Source: Eulemur rufifrons
Lineage: Eukaryota > Chordata > Mammalia > Primates > Lemuridae
Length of the DNA stretch: 64,000 nucleotides
Reading direction: 5' to 3'
Assembly (NCBI RefSeq): GCF_041146395.1
Contig: NC_090984.1
Span: forward strand, 86,625,114-86,689,113
Both the position numbers and the translations under genes were made by a program. The stretch's first letter is position 1. Each line of letters starts with the position of its first letter. Below, piece after piece: positions 40,533-53,091 of this stretch. The notes under the pieces are model-generated. The model ran no database searches, was not told the origin of the DNA, and worked only from the letters and a program-made list of their open reading frames with translations.

Positions 40533-42131
40533 AAGGTGAAGTCGGGCGAAGGGTAGATAGGAATTTTCTGAACTATTTTTGCAAACTTTCTGTAATTCTA
40601 AAATTATTTTGAAATAAAAGGGTTTTTTAAAAAATGTTTAAAGCAAAGCACTCTTCCCCACCCGCCTTGTCATTCTTCATTGACTACTTTAGGCCTGGAG
40701 ACTAACAATAGATGGGACAGTGGTCTTTATTTTTCAGGTGCACCAATGATCAAAGAGATGAGATCCCTAAGGCCACAGGCCTGCTACCAGCCCAACCATC
40801 AAGGTAGGTGGCCTGCGTTGGCCCTGGGCCTGAGCTCCCTCCTGGTGACTGTCCAGTGGGACCTGGGTAAGAACTGGGCCTCTCCAGGAAGCCCAAAGCT
40901 CTGTTTCCAGTCCCTTGGGCGGCTCAGGAGAGGCCTATGGGATTAAATTCCCCTCAAAGCCACTGGACTCACACCCAGCTTGAAGACAGCAGGGTCTCAT
41001 CTCGGATTATTTCTCCAGTCTGGATTTCTCTCTTCAGGCAGCCACTACCGGAGAAGAGGGAGCGGAGGCAAAGCACCCTTAATATCCTAATTCTTTCAAA
41101 AGATGATTCAGGTTTTTGTAGCTTCATTAGCATTTGCAGATAAAAATACATTTTAAGTGGCATTATGCTAAGTAATTATTCTTACAAGATGTGAAATTAA
41201 ACACATTTTACTCAGCATGAAATTATGCCTGCCACGTACTGAGTTTGGTGACAGCTTGAGAGTTTGGACGGTGGGTTGTAAGAAGGGGAGAAGCAATCTA
41301 TGTATTTAAAAAAAAAAAAAAAAAGCAACCCAAAATATTCCACTAAAGGTAAGTCCTTGTAGCTAAATGATTTTGGCTGGATGGAATATTAAACCTGCTA
41401 CTATAAATTTCACGCCTTGCATTCCTAAAGCAGATGCAGAGTGGTGATGCCAGAAATTAATTGGAAATAATGCGACTTGCCTTGTGTACTCTATCCAGTA
41501 GAGGGCATAGCAGATAAGCATTGTGTGGGCTTGTGACTTAGCAGCAACTGATAAGGCTGTTTGTAATTGCTTCTGTAAAGATATGTAGCCGCATGCTTGG
41601 ATGCTTATTTACATTTAGGAATGTGGTTCAGAATAGGAGGTTTAGATTTATAACTTTGGTTTTGTCTGTCAATACATGGGAGACTTTTGGTTGTTGCGAG
41701 CATTATATTTACCAATGTGCAATGTTAAATTGCTGGATTTAATTGTTACAGTACAGTGAATTATTCTATTATTTCTTACTTTTTTATCCTAAGGAAAATT
41801 CAAACTTTCCAGGCTTTAGGGCAGGATAAAATGGCTCTGAGCATGTCAACGTCTCAAGAGCACATTATTTTCTTATTGGATTGTATTAACTTTACAGATG
41901 GAAATTTGAAGGAGAATTAGAAGGCTTAGAGATGGGAAATTTGGAGAAGAAAAGAATAATGTCCTAAGATTTCTGGAGGGGCTAACTGGTAAGTCATTTT
42001 AAAAGCTGCTGATGCTAATTCTCATAGCAAAAGACATAGCAGACCCTAAAATTATCAGGAACGAGGCACAAAATTGCTAAGAAGGAAGTGAATCTTGTGT
42101 CACACTCAGAATTGCCAAAGGATTATTCAGG

Positions 42132-42173
<42 letters not shown>

Positions 42174-42879
42174 ACCTGTTACAGTTGGCACAGATTTTTC
42201 TTGTGTAAACTCCTAATAGGGCAACTTTCCATGATCTGGGCGGAGGGTGTTTGGCAGTTCCACTTAGTTTAAAAAACAAACACAGTCTCCTGCCTCAAAT
42301 GCACATATTTGTTCCCGAAGGGACAGCAGCATGACATATATAAACAAACATTCATCAATAAGCATTCTAATTTGCAGCTGAAGGAAAAGCTAGGGGAAGG
42401 GTGGGGGGGACTGAAATGTAATAAAACCTAACAGACAATAATGCTAAAGAAAAAGGTGCAGGCTTACCTCCTGCTATTTCCCGGGTGTCAAGTGGCTGGA
42501 GTGGGTGACCACAGGCTGTCCTGTCCACACTGGGTGATCCAACCTTGGCCAGGCACCAGCGAGGTAGGTCTGGAATCTGACCTGTGGGATTATAAATTAG
42601 GTTTTAGGAGGAGTTCAAGTTTAACGTGCAAGTTAGGGCCTCCAGAGCTCTTCCTCCCATTTACCCTTCAACATCGTATTAGTGTTACTGTCACAGAAAG
42701 TTGCGTATGTCCCCGAATGGCAAAAGCCATAATTTGGCTTCTACATAGCTGCAGCTGCCAAGAAAAAGTCCAAGTCTTGCTTCTCTTCTTAGATTGCTGC
42801 TCCTTTTGTCTGAAAATCTTTCCAATCAGGAGCTATATTTAATATTGCAAATAACTACCCCCATGGTATTCATATACAG
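40533..42879. other. Intergenic DNA with a repeat-free segment
   Basis: No gene recognised. Contains an A run at 41308-41324, a CT microsatellite at 42135-42170, and a repeat-free stretch at about 41330-41760 treated in the findings. Confidence 0.65.
42135..42170. repeat. CT microsatellite
   Basis: Long near-perfect (CT)n run interrupted once by ttt. Confidence 0.95.
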
Positions 42880-43230
42880 GTCATGGTTTTATTGCAGAGA
42901 ACAGAATCCATCCAGCTAGTCTAAGAGAAAGGGACTTACTATATGGCATTAAATGGCTGACAGAATTACTGGGAGGGCTGAAGAGACAGGATCTAGGTTT
43001 AATCTTTCCAGGATGGCTCTCAAGATTGCTCTGCAGAACCTGGCCACCAACAGAACTGTGGTTGTAGAAACAACCAGGCAGCTCCCTGACAAAATGGGAA
43101 GCTACCGCTCCTTCCCCCAACTCCAGAACCATGACACTCCCACCACCCTCAGGAAGCCACCATGGCCAGGAAGTCCCTACAGCTGCTGCATCCAGAACCA
43201 CCCCAGGGCCCACTAGACTCCACACCAGCA
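42880..43230. mobile_element. Unnamed ancient interspersed repeat
   Basis: ttattgcagagaacagaatc and catccagctagtctaagaga resemble the same old family as that at 17420-17910. The family name cannot be given from memory. Confidence 0.35.
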
Positions 43231-44624
43231 AAGTGGCTGACCCTCCACTGCCTTCCAACGAACACAAAGCCAGAGATCAGACGTGGGGAAATGAAATATC
43301 TCCAGCTATGCTTGCCAGCAAAAGGAACAGGTCAGAGGCTGTGTCTCACTGCCGCCTACCAAGTCCCACGTGAGTGCGTCTGCATGGCTGGACTACGCTC
43401 ACGCCCGGAACCCTCCCTACAAGGGCATCTGGGAAATGCATGCTAGTTTTCTAACCTCTGTAGTACAGAAGGCATTCTAGAAGGCAGTTAGATTGAACAT
43501 TGAACATCAATACACTGTATCTGCTACTCTTCAAACAATTACAGAAGTGAAAACATGGTTTTTTTGAAAAAGTATTTTACAAACTGTATGCAAGAGCAAA
43601 TAGATTCTTTTTGACCAAAAACAAGTGCACATTTAGAAATGTATAAATTAGTAGTGCAGGATTATTTCAACAAGGGCTTATGGGTATTGAGGTCAACACA
43701 AAATAAAGGGGGATGGGAATTCTATATTTCTTCTATTCCGGTGATAGAGGAATTAGCAAAGGTCAATGCAATTGTGTCTATTTATTTGATTCCAGGGCAC
43801 ATTAATCAGTACATTGATTAGAACATGGAGAAAAGCTAAAGACAGCCGATTTTACTCACTAATGACACAAAAGCTGGTAGGGCTTTGCCTGCTCTGAAGA
43901 CTAGACCTGAGAAGAGAAACTATTTTATCATCAGTGGAATAGGTGAAAGATGTAGGAACCGGGTCTGCATGCACGAGCTGTTGGAATCAACATGCTTCCA
44001 GAAAGATCAAAGGGCCTTCCTATAGGAAAAGAACACCAAACAGGAACCAGGGCGTCTTCTGCTTCTCCTTTGTCACTTGAGAAGCCACCCTGGGACTACC
44101 TGGGTGTGAGAGTAAGCCCATCCTTGAGACTGTTGGAAGGCAGAGTGGGGAGTGTCTGAACAAGGCTGTTTATGGTACAGGAAAAGGGCAGCTTACAAAA
44201 AGAATTTCTGGGAACTCAAAATCAAATGACCCAAGAGACTATAAGACATACACTGTTCCAAGGCTTTCAGAAGCTGGGTGACCACTAATAAAGAAAAGCA
44301 TACCCTATAACCAGATAACAGAGGCCACCGTTTACAGAAGAGACAGGAGGTGCGTAGGAGCAGAAATACACGGCAGAGATTATCCTGCAAGGAACCCTCC
44401 CAAGCCTCATGCAATTCACTGCAGGAGGCCAGAAGCCCAACGGAGAACCAGAGCATGAAACAGGGAGCTGAGTCCGGATGGCCATGCAGAGTGTGGTTCC
44501 CCAACATCCCCTGCGTCAAGGTCAAGCCCACTGTAGCTTGAGGGGAAGCAGAGCCAACTGTTCTAAAGCTTTGAGTTGCTTATGACTTTCAGCATAGACG
44601 TTAGCTGTTTTAATCTTTTCATTT
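43231..44624. other. Intergenic DNA, nothing recognised
   Basis: No repeat family or coding frame recognised; several open frames of 60-110 codons have composition typical of non-coding sequence. Confidence 0.55.
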
Positions 44625-45180
44625 AATTACTTATCTAACATCTTTTAAGTATCTGCTATGTGTCGGGTAATATGAAAATCATAGATATAGTACTTTAGGG
44701 GGTTTATAGTTTTATAAGGACCTAAGATAGGTAAAGAAGCAATTACCCTATAAGGTGCAACTGCTCTGATAAGGGAAACATAGAGGGTTGAACAGGAAAC
44801 CCGTCCAGACTCGGAGTGGGGGCTGGGAAAGGGGAGGGGAGCGAGCGAAGGGCCAGGGCAGAACGGGAGAGAGGATTCAGGAACGGGGACCAGCAAGTGC
44901 AATGGCTGGGAGGGAAGAGAGAGGACAGCACATGCAAGGAATTTAAAGTCATCCTGGGTGGCTGCAATGCGAAATGAGCGTGGAAGTGGCAAGAATGAGG
45001 CTACGGAAGCAAGCCCGGCCAGCTGGTAAGGGCTCGCCACAGTGAAGGGTCTGCATTTTCTCCTGAGAAATGGGAAACTAGCAGAACTGTTTTCAGCTGG
45101 AGAGTGATGCCACATAAACTGTGAATGATCGTGGTGACAGCAACGTGGAGAATAGACCCGGGCGGGGGCGGAGGGGGGCA
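44625..45180 (-). mobile_element. L2 LINE relic
   Basis: Antisense L2: agtatctgctatgtgtcggg at the left, then ggaccagcaagtgcaatggc and a purine-rich stretch with tttcagctggagagtgatgc. The longest open frame of the window (minus strand, 194 codons) is an accident of this purine-rich relic. Confidence 0.6.
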
Positions 45181-45643
45181 AGGGGCAGGAGGGGAAGAAA
45201 AGACCCCAACAGGCAGTGGTCGCAATCACACAGGGTGATGATGTGGCCTAAGCTAGTTCAATGGCAGTGGGGATGAAGAAAAATGGATATATTCTAGAAA
45301 CCTCAAACCACGAACAGGCTTTTTAACACTGACCGGCAATCCTGGCAAGCTTGATTTCTCACTCTCCAAGACAACCGTTGCAAGCCATCTTCTCTCCCCC
45401 AGACTTGGGCTCCCTCTCCTCCACTCCCCAGCTCTCTCCAATGAAGCTGAGAAAATAGAAGCCATTAGAAAGGATTTCCCTCCCTCCCCACCCCCACCAG
45501 AACCATCTGCCTTTCCCTCCTCCCCTCCCAAACCCTGTTCCCATCACAGGCCAACCCCATCCCAACTCTGAAGTTGCCGGCCGCCTTTTCTCGGACTCTG
45601 TTTGGGTCTCTCCTCTTCTACATCATTTCATTAGTGTCTCATG

Positions 45644-45671
45644 TTCTCTCTCTCTCTCTTTCTCTCTCTCA
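45644..45671. repeat. CT microsatellite
   Basis: (CT)n run with one ttt interruption. Confidence 0.92.
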
Positions 45672-45729
45672 GCATATTAATTAATATATACTCTAGTGTC
45701 TTCTGTCTGAAAAGGAAATTTCCCTTACA

Positions 45730-46650
45730 CTTCACCCCTTTCCTGTTACAACCCTCTGTAATCTAATCTGCCTTTGCCTCTCTCTCCAAGCCCACCTGGG
45801 TCCGGATTACTCCTGGCACCTACACTTCAGCCACACTGGCCCCAAACACTCCAAACCCTTTTCTACCTGAGGATCTGTGTGAAAACCACTCCATATGCCT
45901 GAAAAAGATCTTGCCGTTTGTATTGGGTCAAATAGGGTCTCACCAAAATTGCGACCTTACTTAGAAATAGCATCTTTGTACACGTAATTAGTTAAGATGA
46001 GATCATGCTGGATTAGGGTGAACCCTAAATCCAATGAATGATATCCTTATAAGAAGAGGAAAGGACACACAGAGAAGCAGACACAGAAGGAATAGGCCAT
46101 GTGAAGGTGGAGGCAGAAACTGGAGTAGTGTGTCTGTAAGCCAAGGATTGCCCGCGGCCAGCGCAGCTAGGAAGAGTGAAGGAAGGGTTCTTCTCTAGAG
46201 CCTTTGGAGGGGACACAGCCCTGCCAGCACTTTGATTTCTGACTTCCAGCCTCCAGAATGATGAGAGAATAAGTTTCTGCTGTTTTAAGCCCCCTACTTT
46301 GTGGTAATTTGCTACGGCTGCCCTAGGAAACTACTACACCATTCCTCACACATGTCCCATCCTTTCCCAGCAGTCTCTTCCTTAGGAGGTCCTTCCCTGG
46401 GTGCTTATCTAACAGCTTCTCTCATATCTTTCTCCTTTGTGGAAACTGGTTCATTTTTATGTCCCTTAGCATGAGAGGAAATCATATATGTATTGCTTCA
46501 TTTTGTTTTTATTATATATTTCACACGAGAAGCTCTAAGCTCCCAGAGGGCAGGGATCGTGTGTGTTTACCTCTCTAGTACTGGCCTGAAACACGGTAAC
46601 TCTCCAGCGAATGTCTGATGAATGAGTGAAATAGGGGATGAGTGAATGAG
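45730..46650 (+). mobile_element. L2 LINE relic, split by an LTR
   Basis: The left piece (acttcagccacactggcccc, cttttctacctgaggatctg) and right piece (aggaggtccttccctgggtg, then cagagggcagggatcgtgtg) follow the L2 3' region in order, with an LTR (45919-46338) between them. Confidence 0.65.
45919..46338 (+). mobile_element. MLT1-like solo LTR inside the L2
   Basis: tgtattgggtcaaatagggt start, then tccttataagaagaggaaag, tctctagagcctttggaggg and gtttctgctgttttaagccc, ending aaactactaca. This layout matches MaLR LTRs of the MLT1 group; the subfamily is uncertain. Confidence 0.65.
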
Positions 46651-46889
46651 GCATTCAGAAGCTAGAGGGGACAGGAGTTGACTGTTTAGATGCGAGGGGA
46701 GGGGCTGGAGTGGTGGGGGCGCCCAGCTCTGGCTGGAGTCCTTGGCAGATCTGGGCTCCCCTCCCTGAGCTGCAGAGCACCAGAGGAAGAGCGAGCTTGG
46801 AGGAAAGGGAATGAGTTCGCATTTGGAGTTTTGAGTCTGAGGTGCCAGTGGGGCATTCAAAAGCAGATGTCAACCAGCTGGTATTTCTA

Positions 46890-47175
46890 TTCCTGCCTTT
46901 CTCTGCCCCATCCGCTTCCTTAGTCTATTTGCAACACAGCAGCCAGAGTGATCTTTGAAAAATCTGAGCAGATGACATCCCTCCTCTGCTCACCACCCTC
47001 GGGTAGCTCTAACATCTTCTGGATGTGTTTACTGTCTGACTTCCCCTGCTCTGGTAAGATTCGCGCTTCACGAGGGCGGGGTTTCTTGTGTGTTTTGCTC
47101 ACTACTCACTATCCAGCACCTACAGCAGTGTCTGGCAGATAGGAGATGGTCAACAGAATGTTTGTGGAACAGAGG
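46890..47175 (+). mobile_element. L2 LINE relic
   Basis: aacacagcagccagagtgat then gcagatgacatccctcctct, and later cttcacgagggcggggtttc: the L2 3' signature in sense orientation, with an internal deletion. Confidence 0.75.
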
Positions 47176-47459
47176 AATTAGATTTCATTAGAATCTGGAT
47201 AAAAGGGTCTGGCACCTGGAGTGAGTTCTGGGCTGGAGATGAGGATTGGAGGCTGCCGACTGACAGATGGTGCACGAAGCCTCTGGTGTGGATGTGACCC
47301 CCGTGGGAAGGACATAGACCCGGAGTAAATGTAGTCCTAGGAGAGAGCCCCAAGAAACACCAACCTTTAAGAGAAGGGCAGAGAAAGTGGTGTCCTCCAA
47401 AAAGACGAGGAAGCAGCTTGTGTGGTATCAATTGGACACAGATGGATCAAAAGGCAGTC

Positions 47460-47790
47460 ACAGTACAAACTGATAAAGCCACCCTGGGGCCGAGCATCTC
47501 CCAGATTGACATGAAATGAAAGGCTTCCCGAGCAAGGTGAGAACTGCAGCGGGTTCAGGGGTTAGCTAAGCCAAAGGAGTAAGGTGCTCCAGGCAGAGAG
47601 AACAGCATGGGCAAAGGCACAGAAACGTGAAGGAATGTGATGTGTTTGGGGAATAGCAAGTATGTCCTGTACCTCATAGACAGGACTGAAGGCTGCAGTC
47701 ATAGGGAAAGGGTGGGGGATGGTTGGGTGAGGCCACCTATAGCAGGGCCCTGTGTGCCACACTCAGGGGTATGGACTTTGTAAGAGAATG
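47460..47790 (-). mobile_element. L2 LINE relic
   Basis: gtgctccaggcagagagaac followed by agcatgggcaaaggcacaga is antisense L2, opposite to the copy just upstream. Confidence 0.55.
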
Positions 47791-49084
47791 GGGGCAAGAT
47801 GAAGCCAGACCCCCATGTAGGGGGTGGGGCCCCTCCTTCATGTTTATATTCAAAGCTACGTATGGTATATTTGGCCCCCCAAATGGCAGCCAAATGCTAA
47901 AAAAATAATGAGAGGCTGTTCCCTCCTACAGCCTGCTTCCATCAGGATACCTCAGCCCAAACCCAAAAGAGTGGTCTTTGAGATGACTTTGCAATTTCCT
48001 ATTCCCAGGTAGTCCCTGGATTCTCTCCCATAACCACTTCCCAGGGGTTGAACAGCGACCTCCTTGTGCTGGCTGCATTAATACCTGCAAGGCCCTCTCC
48101 ACTCCTGCCTGTGGCAGCCACGGAGTGGAGCATCCTTTTAGGCCCTGCCAACTCAGGCTTGATATTCAACTTGGTCTTCATTTTGTCCTTGAATTGGAGA
48201 GGGGGAGGGTATCATCTCCCTCCATGTTTCCAAAGTGTTGCAGACACCATGCACAGGAGCCTGAGTTGGCTTGGCAGAGAAATCCACGTGCTGGCTTTGG
48301 AAGGCGTGGTGGGGGCCCTCAGAGCTGGCAGTTAAGGCAGCCCCCATCACAGGGTCAACTGTCAGCATCACTCTGTGTGTTCTACATGGCGTTTGATAAA
48401 CACCAGGAAAGAGGAGGAGACGCCAGCATCATGATCCAGTTTCTTGCTGAATCATTCATATGCTGTAGCCTTTCCTTCCACGCTCAGAGCCAATGCAGGG
48501 GTGCCTCTGGTCAGGACGTTGCCCCACTGATCCCAGACCCTTCGTGTCCTGGTGCTGTGTTTGCTACATTGGACATTGCCTTTCCCCCTCTCATCTGCTG
48601 CCAGAAGCAGCACACCCAGCATCCCAAAGTTCCATAAGTCCCCATCAGGAACACTCCATTCAGTACTGCTTTTTGGCTACAGTCCTATTTCTTTGCCTTC
48701 AAAGATTGGCAGAAAGCGTCCCACACAGTTCTCTACCTACACCTTCAGAATGAAATGTGTGATTTTGATTGTAAATTGAGATGTTTCTAGGGAGGTCAGT
48801 GAACCACACTGAGCCTTCAAACATTCTTAAGTCTGTTGTCCAACACGTCTTTGCATTTCACCAACAACCTGTTTGCTCTCTTGAGATGACTGCACATTGC
48901 CCAGGTTATTAAGGAGGAGCTTGGCCTGCCCCCTGCAGCCTTCCGGATGTGTGGAGCACCTGCTTTGTGGCTTAAGGCGCCCTCTTCCAGGCACCCTGGG
49001 TGAGCGGCTGGGGTGTGGCATGTGGTTAGGAGAAGGAGCTCTGAGACCAGGGGGCTTGTGAGCCCATCCTCCCTTCATATTTGC
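47791..49084. other. Intergenic DNA, nothing recognised
   Basis: Moderately GC-rich unique sequence with overlapping open frames on both strands (up to 170 codons) but no recognisable protein, splice pattern or repeat. Confidence 0.5.
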
Positions 49085-49240
49085 CCCCTGGGATGTCTTG
49101 GTTCCCTAACCTATCCGAGCCTCAGTTTCATCTGTAAAATGTAGGCAATAATATTTGCTCTATAGGGGCTTGAGAGGATTAAATGATATAAATGCAAACT
49201 GGCCCACACTAAGTGCTCATTCAGAATCCATTGCCATTAC
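49085..49240 (+). mobile_element. MIR SINE
   Basis: gagcctcagtttcatctgta, then gcttgagaggattaaatgat and ctaagtgctcattcagaatc: sense MIR. Confidence 0.75.
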
Positions 49241-49290
49241 TACACCACATCCCAGGACTAGATAGTGGTGCTCCTCTCTTATTCCCTTCT

Positions 49291-49640
49291 ATTTTGTACG
49301 GTTCGAGCTGCTAGAACAGAATACCACAGACTGAGTGGCTCACAAACAATAGACATTTATCTCTCTGGGGCCTGGGAAGTCCAAGATCAAGGTGCCAGTA
49401 GACCAGTGTCTAGTGAGGGCCTGGTTTCCGGTTCATACGGGGCCATCTTCTTGCTGTGTCTTCACATGGCATGCGACAGCCCTCTGGGGTCTCTTCTATA
49501 AGGACATTAATCCCATTCATGAGCGTTCTCCCTTCATGACCTAAGCACCTCCGAAAGGCCCGATCTCCAAATACTATCACCTTGGGGATTAGGATTTCAA
49601 CCTGTGAATTTGGGGGAAACACAAACATTCAGTCTATTCT
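49291..49640. mobile_element. Widespread ancient interspersed repeat (family not named)
   Basis: gctagaacagaataccacag, ggaagtccaagatcaaggtg, cttgctgtgtcttcacatgg and aaacacaaacattcagtcta are the words of a very common mammalian repeat. I recognise the pattern but not a secure family name. Confidence 0.6.
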
Positions 49641-50357
49641 TAGATGATCTCCCCCTTATTCTTAGATAATTTATTTCCTCTTCTGGCTCAAGCTCTGGCT
49701 CAGAGCAGAGAGTAGACTCAGTTGGTGCCACCCGTGTGCTTACCTCGCTTTCTATCCAGAGTGGCTCTAGTGACATCTTGATCATTCCCAAGGTCATGGA
49801 GCCAGGTCACTGCTGCTGCTGCCACCACAGCAGGTGGAGAAGTCCATTGGCTCAATTGTTCTCTCAGGGGATCTGGCTTCCCCAGGGGCTACCCAGAGAC
49901 TGGACAATGCAATCCATAGTGCAAGAAAGTTAGTCACCCATGGGGCACACTCCGGCCAGTGGGAGACAGGGAACCCTTGGGTTCATTCTTCTCGCTTTCT
50001 TCTGCTGAATAGACTCTAGGACATAATTCAGAAGCGTTTCAAAGGTATCCCACAAGAGTGAGCAATCAGCAGCACCTGTTTCAAAGGTGTGACTTGCTCG
50101 GTAACATGCTCACATTTATCTCACTGCTCCTCTGCCTCATTCTGCTCTCCTCTCACTTCCACTCCCCTGGAATTACACCTTCTACCCCAATAAAGGGTTA
50201 GCCTGTACACTATTGCCCTTGGCACTGCCTTGTAGAAAACTTGGGCCAAGTTGTGCAGAAATTCTTTTCCTAGCATAGCTGGCAGGGGGGCATGAGCTTG
50301 AGACAAAGATGCAGGACAATGATGAGCAGAGCCTAAGAAGCTCATGGTGCTGTGGCT

Positions 50358-50690
50358 TGGCTGATGGCACGGGACGGAGTGAGAATCTGTCTCAGAAAAA
50401 AAAATAAAAAGAGTGGAAGGACAGATAACAGAGACTGAGAAGGGTGAGTCAGGGGAAGGGGAGAGGATAAAAAAGGAAGTGGGTTAAAGGGTACCAACAT
50501 ACAGTAAGATAAAAGGAATAAATTCAGTGTTTGATAGCGGAATAGGGCAACTATACTTAACAAAAATGTATTTTACTCGGGTGATAGACACCCTGAATAC
50601 TCTGGTTTAATCACCATGCCTTATATACATGTAACAAAATTTCTCATGTACCCCATATATTTGTACAAATAAATAAATTAATTAAAACCT
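50358..50690 (+). mobile_element. Alu tail fragment followed by a LINE-1 3' end
   Basis: 50358-50408 is the last part of an Alu right arm (gagtgagaatctgtctcaga plus an A run). 50411-50690 matches an old L1M 3' UTR (gtttgatagcggaatagggc, cttatatacatgtaacaaaa) and ends in an AAATA-rich tail. Confidence 0.6.
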
Positions 50691-50694
50691 TGTG

Positions 50695-50835
50695 ATCTTA
50701 GGCAAGTGACAACTTTGGTGAGCCTGTTTTCTCTTCTTTAAAATGGAAATATTGATATCTACCCCACAAGACTGTTGTGAACATTAAATTAGATAATATA
50801 ATAGTGGGTGCTCGATAAATGTTAGCCTCCTTGCT
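50695..50835 (+). mobile_element. MIR SINE
   Basis: tttaaaatggaaatattgat, ccccacaagactgttgtgaa and gtgggtgctcgataaatgtt: 3' half of a sense MIR. Confidence 0.75.
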
Positions 50836-51079
50836 TTGACCATCTCTACTCACTGAACCTTCGCTTCCTGTGTCCCTGAAACACAGGGACATTGCTCTAG
50901 GCTGGACATGAGGGGACTTGGATTCCGCTCCTGACTCCATTTCTTCATCATAGCACGAGGGCTATGAATTCTACGTGGTCCTTGGGACTAATGTGCACAT
51001 CAAAGAGACAGTGTAGGTGGAAATGCCTTCAAAAGGGGTAAATACCTAATAAACATAGGCACCTTTATTTTATTTTTAC

Positions 51080-51210
51080 TTAGGCAGCAGATATTTAAAT
51101 TGTATTTGCTGTGGGTCAAGCACTGTGCTAGGCAGAGGATGCAGCAGTGTAAAAGCTAATGACAAGCCCTTTCTGCCACATTGAGGCTTTGAGTAGACTG
51201 GGGCCAGTTC
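51080..51210 (-). mobile_element. L2 LINE relic
   Basis: gtgggtcaagcactgtgcta, then cccttt-ctgccacattgagg in the antisense L2 order. Confidence 0.5.
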
Positions 51211-51724
51211 CTCCATTTATTTATGGTGTTCTGCAGTGAGTACATCTGTGCAAACCTATCCATCCTCAAAGGCTGGGGGAACTGAGAGGCTGGAGAAAGA
51301 GACTAACAAATTTTCTTGGAAAGAAACATTAAATAGGAACTTATGAACAAAAGCCAAGCCCTGAGCAGCTGCAAGACAGCGGATCCCCAAGCCATTACCC
51401 CCCAGACCCAGAGCTTATGTACCAAAGAGAATTTGCCTAAGGGTAGGATTTCTGCTAAGTACAGGAAGGTAGAAATCTTTCTACCTTCCGGAACTGGGGT
51501 TAATCAGAAGTCACCATGGCAAATTAGCGTCCAAGATGGAGTTGCTTTAGCCTCCACACATGGGGTTGGAGGATCTTTTCAAAACTTCTGTTCATGGACA
51601 GACCCAGCTAGATTTCAGCTTGGCTTTTCAGGCAGACCAGCCTCCAATCTGAAATAAGCTCCCTGTTGGGGCTACTTTCTGGGCTGTCTGGGGTGAAGCC
51701 ACCAGCAGGTGGTAGGAATTCTGT

Positions 51725-51860
51725 TTCTTCAAAGCACTGGCTTAGAATCCCAACTGTGTGACCTTCTAGTTGAGCAGCCTTACCCAAATTCCTGAACTTC
51801 CCGAGCCTCATTTCCTACCTTGTGGAATGGGCATGTTACCTATGTGGGAATATACATTGG
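51725..51860 (+). mobile_element. MIR SINE
   Basis: aactgtgtgaccttctagtt, then cccgagcctcatttcctacc: sense MIR core, decayed. Confidence 0.55.
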
Positions 51861-52193
51861 CAATATACTTGATAGTTAATATGCCAACATTCATTTCATC
51901 CCTCCACGATTACGCAGTGGCAAAATTACCCTCTGAAGAAACAGAGAAGATTCCAGAAGCTATTGTAAAACATGAGCATAACTCTGATACTGTGGACTAT
52001 AAACAACAAAACTGGATGAACCTAATCACTTAAGTAAAATATTTATAATGATTGTTTGAGTTGTCTTTCCAATAGACTCTGGGTTTCTTTACAGTAGGAA
52101 TTTTGATAGGTCAGGCACGTGGTAGGCATGCAAGCAACGCTTACTTTGATGAATAGGAGTTTGCCAGTCAATGGATAAAGAAAGCAATATTCT

Positions 52194-52530
52194 GGCTGGG
52201 TGCGGTGGCTCACGCTTGTAATCCTAGCACTCTGGGAGGCTGAGGTGGGAGGATGGCTCGAGGTCAGGAGTGCAAGACAGGCCTGAGCAAGAGCGAGACC
52301 CATCTCTACTAAAAATAGAAAGAAATGATCTGGACAGCTAAAAATATATATAGAAAAAAAATTAGCTGGGCATGGTGGCACATGCCTGTAGTCCCAGCTA
52401 CTTCGGAGGCTGAGGCAGAAGGATGGCTTAAACCCAGGAGTTTGAGGTTTCTGTGAGCTAGGCTGACGCCATGGCACTCTAGCTCAGGCAACAGAGCGAG
52501 ACTCTGTCTCAAAAAAAAAAAAAAAAAAAA
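52194..52530 (+). mobile_element. Lemur-type Alu (AluL-like) SINE
   Basis: ggctgggtgcggtggctcac start, lemur linker with atatatatagaaaaaaaatt, A tail at 52511-52530. Confidence 0.95.
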
Positions 52531-52732
52531 CGATATTCCAGTATTCTAAGCAAAGAGCAATAGTATATATCCAAAAAATGATATAGCATGTTTAAGAACA
52601 ATGAGAAGTTCAAAAATGCAAAGTATGTATGGCAAGAATTTTTGGAGCTAAGGCTGGGAAGGATAGTACTGCCCCGATTGTGAAGAGTCTTTGATTTCAT
52701 GGTAAAGATTTGTTTGTTTTTTGTTTGTTTGT

Positions 52733-53073
52733 TTTTTTTTTTTTTTTGAGACAGAGTCTCACTTTGTTGCCCAGGCTAGAGTGAGTGCCGTGGCGTCAGC
52801 CTAGCTCACAGCAACCTCAAACTCCTGGGCTCAAGCGATCCTCCTGCCTCACTCAGCCTCCCGAGTAGCTGGGACTACAGGCATGCGCCACTATGCCCGG
52901 CTAATTTTTCTATATATATATTTTTAGTTGTCCATATAATTTCTTTCTATTTTTAGTAGAGACGGGGGTCTCACTCTTGCTCAGGCTGGTCTCGAACTCC
53001 TGACCTTGAGCGATCCACCCGCCTCGGCCTCCCAGAGTGCTAGGATTACAGGCGTGAGCCACCGCGCCCGGCC
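52733..53073 (-). mobile_element. Lemur-type Alu (AluL-like) SINE
   Basis: T tail, lemur-type linker, ending gcgcccggcc at 53073. The flank aagatttgtttt occurs on both sides. It is inverted relative to the copy 200 bp upstream. Confidence 0.95.
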
Positions 53074-53091
53074 AAGATTTGTTTTTTAAAT

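Noticed and set aside
44645..45229. Longest uninterrupted open frame in the window (194 codons, minus strand).
   Set aside because: It lies in an antisense L2 relic rich in purines, has low-complexity Pro/Ser/Leu composition and matches no protein I know; overlapping frames in other phases are also open.
48125..48637. 170-codon open frame on the plus strand.
   Set aside because: No recognisable domain, no splice or promoter context, several overlapping alternative frames on both strands.
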